This document shows positions 7,486-8,536 of a stretch of DNA of 8,536 nt, one piece after another; position 1 is the first letter of the stretch, and each line of letters starts with the position of its first letter. The notes under the pieces were generated by a model, which searched no databases, was not told the origin of the DNA, and was given only the letters and a program-made list of their open reading frames with translations. The DNA is from Candidatus Margulisiibacteriota bacterium. GTDB lineage: Bacteria; Margulisbacteria; WOR-1; O2-12-FULL-45-9. Location: contig JASEHX010000053.1 in NCBI GenBank assembly GCA_030018645.1, forward strand, positions 1 through 8,536. The letters run 5' to 3'. The translations under genes were made by a program, and so were the position numbers.

Positions 7486-7534
7486 GCGTCTTTGTGCCAT
7501 GCCTGCCGGCAGGCAGGTCTTAGTGTTAAAATCC
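7482..7534 (-). repeat. Right terminal repeat of GxxExxY cassette, interrupted by a 21-nt block
   Basis: On the minus strand this end reads GGATTTTAACACTAAGA, then a 21-nt block, then CACAAAGACGCAAAG. Without the block, the plus strand reads CTTTGTGTCTTAGTGTT, a continuous run of CTTxGTGT-type units like those at the left end. The outer and inner parts each pair with the left terminal repeat in inverted orientation. Confidence 0.65.
7497..7517. repeat. Palindromic block (perfect 16-bp palindrome TGCCTGCCGGCAGGCA) inside the right terminal repeat
   Basis: The palindrome occupies 7500-7515 and is perfect. The surrounding 21 nt break an otherwise regular terminal repeat, and the left end has no counterpart. 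It is much more GC-rich than its surroundings. It has no following T-run on either strand, so it is unlikely to be an intrinsic terminator. It resembles the short dispersed palindromes of many uncultured-bacterial genomes, a recollection not tested here. Confidence 0.75.
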
Positions 7535-7540
7535 TCATTT
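7535..7540 (+). repeat. Possible target-site duplication, right copy (TCATTT)
   Basis: This second copy of TCATTT lies directly after the right end of the GxxExxY cassette. On the minus strand it gives an orphan ATG (7538-7536) three bases after the comEA stop, where comEC would start if the cassette were absent. Confidence 0.55.
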
Positions 7541-7541
7541 T

Positions 7542-8165
7542 TTAGATCGATATCTTATCTTTCATTTTTTCATATTTCCCTTTCCCAATCCCCTTAACTT
7601 TCATCAAATCATCCAGTTTTGTAAAGGGACCATTGGTGGTCCGATAATCAATGATCTTTTTGGCCGTGGACGGCCCCACTCCCGGTATTTTTTGCAGCTC
7701 TTTTTCCGTGGCAGAATTAAGGTTAACTTTAGCATTTAACGATAATGTCCCTGATCCCCGGATTCCCTGATTCCCGGATACCCGATCGGCCATGATTTGC
7801 TTACCTGGCACAATAATCTTCTGCCCATCTTTCACTATTTCGGCTAGATTTAAACTAGACAAATCAGCTAAGGCCGTTATCCCCCCCGCCAGTTCAATTG
7901 CATCCATCACTCGATCACCAAACTCTAATCTATAAACTCCTTCCTTTTTAACTGCACCAGAAATATGGACAAGGATTTTGTCTTGCTTGACGACTTGTAT
8001 ATCGCTTTGAGAAAGCTCGTTTTGTGGAGCATCAATTAACACTTGGTCTTGGCCATTGGTCACAAAGTGGCGATAAACCATGACTCCTAAACCGGCGATG
8101 ATGACAAAGATTAAGCCTACTAAGATTAGTTGTTGTTCCTTGGTTAAATTGGTTAATAAATTCAT
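7542..8165 (-). CDS. comEA: ComEA family DNA receptor with SLBB and helix-hairpin-helix domains
   Basis: ComEA binds incoming double-stranded DNA outside the cytoplasmic membrane and passes it to ComEC. The 207-residue protein starts with a short cytoplasmic tail and one membrane anchor (about 12-31, LILVGLIFVIIAGLGVMVY). Residues 63-122 form an SLBB domain (ILVHISGAVKKEGVY to DGQKIIVPG), typical of membrane-anchored ComEA proteins and suited to multimer formation or polymer binding. A Gly/Ser-rich linker (about 125-145) leads to the tandem helix-hairpin-helix DNA-binding domain (147-205), with VNLNSATEKELQKIPGVG and VKGIGKGKYEKMKD. All expected parts are present. It uses ATG at 8165; no clear Shine-Dalgarno sequence is visible, and degenerate CTAAT repeats come to within 2 nt of the start. 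It is followed on the same strand by the GxxExxY cassette and comEC, so it probably heads a com operon. Confidence 0.93.
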   Translation of the reverse strand: MNLLTNLTKEQQLILVGLIFVIIAGLGVMVYRHFVTNGQDQVLIDAPQNELSQSDIQVVKQDKILVHISGAVKKEGVYRLEFGDRVMDAIELAGGITALADLSSLNLAEIVKDGQKIIVPGKQIMADRVSGNQGIRGSGTLSLNAKVNLNSATEKELQKIPGVGPSTAKKIIDYRTTNGPFTKLDDLMKVKGIGKGKYEKMKDKISI

Positions 8166-8167
8166 CT

Positions 8168-8231
8168 CTAATGCACGAATTGTGTTCTAATCACTAATAT
8201 TCTTTCACTAATACCCTAATTGGGAACGAAT
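8168..8231. repeat. Degenerate CTAAT/CGAAT (ATTAGTG/ATTCGTG) repeat cluster upstream of comEA
   Basis: Within 64 bp there are five CTAAT (8168, 8187, 8194, 8208, 8216) and two CGAAT (8176, 8227). Two of them lie in the longer shared unit TCACTAATA (8191-8199 and 8205-8213). On the minus strand these are ATTAG(TG) and ATTCG(TG) units. The cluster fills the gap between the truncated GxxExxY gene and the comEA start. It resembles the unit style of the other cassette's ends but has a different core sequence. It leaves no obvious promoter for comEA. Confidence 0.65.
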
Positions 8232-8239
8232 AAAGCTGA

Positions 8240-8521
8240 TCAATGGTCATACCCACGTAATATCCTTTTATAAATAAGCTCCTTTCTTGAGAAACCGGCT
8301 AATATCCCCAAATTTAATCCGGTTGTTTTCAAATAACGGATAACTTGTAAGACATCCCGTCTTGAAAATCTAGGAGTAGCTTTAATTTCTAAAACTATTT
8401 TCTCATCAATTACAAAATCAATAAAATAATCACCAATGTGAATGCCATTAACTGCCATTTTTACTTTTTCTTGCTCAATATTAAGCTTGACCCCATTGTC
8501 TAGACCACTTTTAAGCCAAAG
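8240..8521 (-). pseudogene. Truncated GxxExxY family gene, C-terminal part only
   Basis: The last 93 codons of this frame match the C-terminal half of a GxxExxY protein. They include IGDYFIDFVIDEKIVLEIKA, with the PD-(D/E)XK-type Asp (FID), Glu and Lys (EIK), followed by a Gln-containing helix (LQVIRYLKTTGLNLGILAGF) and a short basic tail. Upstream codons such as LKSGLDNG and LNIEQEKVKM still look family-like, but an in-frame TAA at 8522-8524 blocks extension. No GxxExxY motif is found before the window edge. The only start in the open stretch, ATG at 8458, would leave out about half of the fold and has no Shine-Dalgarno sequence. It therefore looks like a decayed or frameshifted copy, although its 5' end lies outside the window. 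It differs markedly from the intact copy at 7064-7468, so it is not a recent duplicate. Confidence 0.65.
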
Positions 8522-8536
8522 TTAGATATGTTTTAC

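Larger units (their letters stand above)
7003..7534 (-). mobile_element. Putative small GxxExxY cassette inserted between comEA and comEC
   Basis: This segment of about 530 bp contains one gene (GxxExxY, 7064-7468) and nothing else of size. Its ends are degenerate inverted repeats: GGATTCAACACCAAGAC at 7005-7021 and, on the opposite strand, GGATTTTAACACTAAGAC at 7517-7534. TCATTT flanks it on both sides. It separates comEA from comEC, which are usually adjacent. It encodes no recognisable transposase, so if mobile it must move with help in trans, or by recombination between dispersed copies of its repeats. The exact left boundary is uncertain by about 2 bp (CC before GGATT). That it is an insertion is inference from repeats, duplication and operon context. 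Confidence 0.6.

Noticed and set aside
7497..7517. Rho-independent terminator for comEA
   Set aside because: The palindrome is strong but neither strand has a T-run after it, and it interrupts a repeat, which is better explained as an inserted palindromic unit.
8166..8250. Sigma-70-type promoter for comEA
   Set aside because: TTGATC and several TATTAG-like words are present on the minus strand, but no pair has acceptable spacing. The region is a degenerate repeat that makes such words likely by chance.
8240..8458. An intact small gene of 72 codons starting at ATG 8458
   Set aside because: Family-like sequence continues in frame upstream of this ATG, there is no Shine-Dalgarno sequence, and the N-terminal half with the GxxExxY motif is absent. 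A truncated gene fits better.
8511..8536. A frameshifted continuation of the second GxxExxY gene, with KTY in another frame as part of an ExxY motif
   Set aside because: The codon three positions before that Tyr ends in GT and cannot encode Glu, and the frame closes at TAA (8513-8511). There is no solid evidence for the N-terminal half in any frame within the window.
1..8536. CRISPR arrays, tRNA, rRNA or riboswitches
   Set aside because: No regularly spaced direct repeats with unique spacers, no cloverleaf-like segment and no rRNA-like sequence were recognised. The intergenic gaps are all under 100 bp.

Overview
The window looks like part of an uncultured diderm (double-membrane) bacterium, probably from a candidate phylum known mainly from metagenomes. 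The grounds are a secreted multidomain protein ending in an NYPNPFNPST-type (FlgD-like / type IX-like) C-terminal domain, an outer-membrane barrel of PorV/PorQ character fused to three SLH domains, and solitary GxxExxY genes with short degenerate repeats. Saganbacteria/Margulisbacteria-like lineages fit this, but placement from one window is only a guess.

Layout. Plus strand, 8-4689: two translationally coupled genes (ATGA overlap at 2722-2725). The first encodes a roughly 900-residue secreted protein: FN3-like domain, degenerate calcineurin-like phosphoesterase fold, Big_5-type and other Ig-like domains, and a FlgD-like C-terminal domain. The second encodes an N-terminal outer-membrane barrel, an Ig-like linker and three C-terminal SLH domains. 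They may be a surface cargo and its outer-membrane partner. Minus strand, 8521-4670: a natural-transformation locus read comEA then comEC. comEC converges on the barrel gene with a 20-bp overlap of coding regions.

The com locus carries two GxxExxY-type genes. One intact copy (7064-7468) lies between comEA and comEC inside an element of about 530 bp that has degenerate terminal inverted repeats and a possible 6-bp target duplication (TCATTT). The duplicated bases include the comEC start codon. Removing the element and one copy rebuilds a junction with comEC starting 3 nt after the comEA stop. One end of the element holds an extra 21-nt block containing a perfect 16-bp palindrome. A second, truncated GxxExxY gene (8240-8521) lies upstream of comEA, separated from it by a 64-bp run of CTAAT/CGAAT-type repeats ending a few bases before the comEA start.

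The most interesting material is therefore (i) the precise insertion of a small GxxExxY cassette at a start codon within a competence operon, and (ii) the coupled pseudo-phosphoesterase cargo and SLH-anchored barrel pair. No rRNA, tRNA, CRISPR array or convincing intrinsic terminator was seen. No gene-free stretch exceeds 300 bases.
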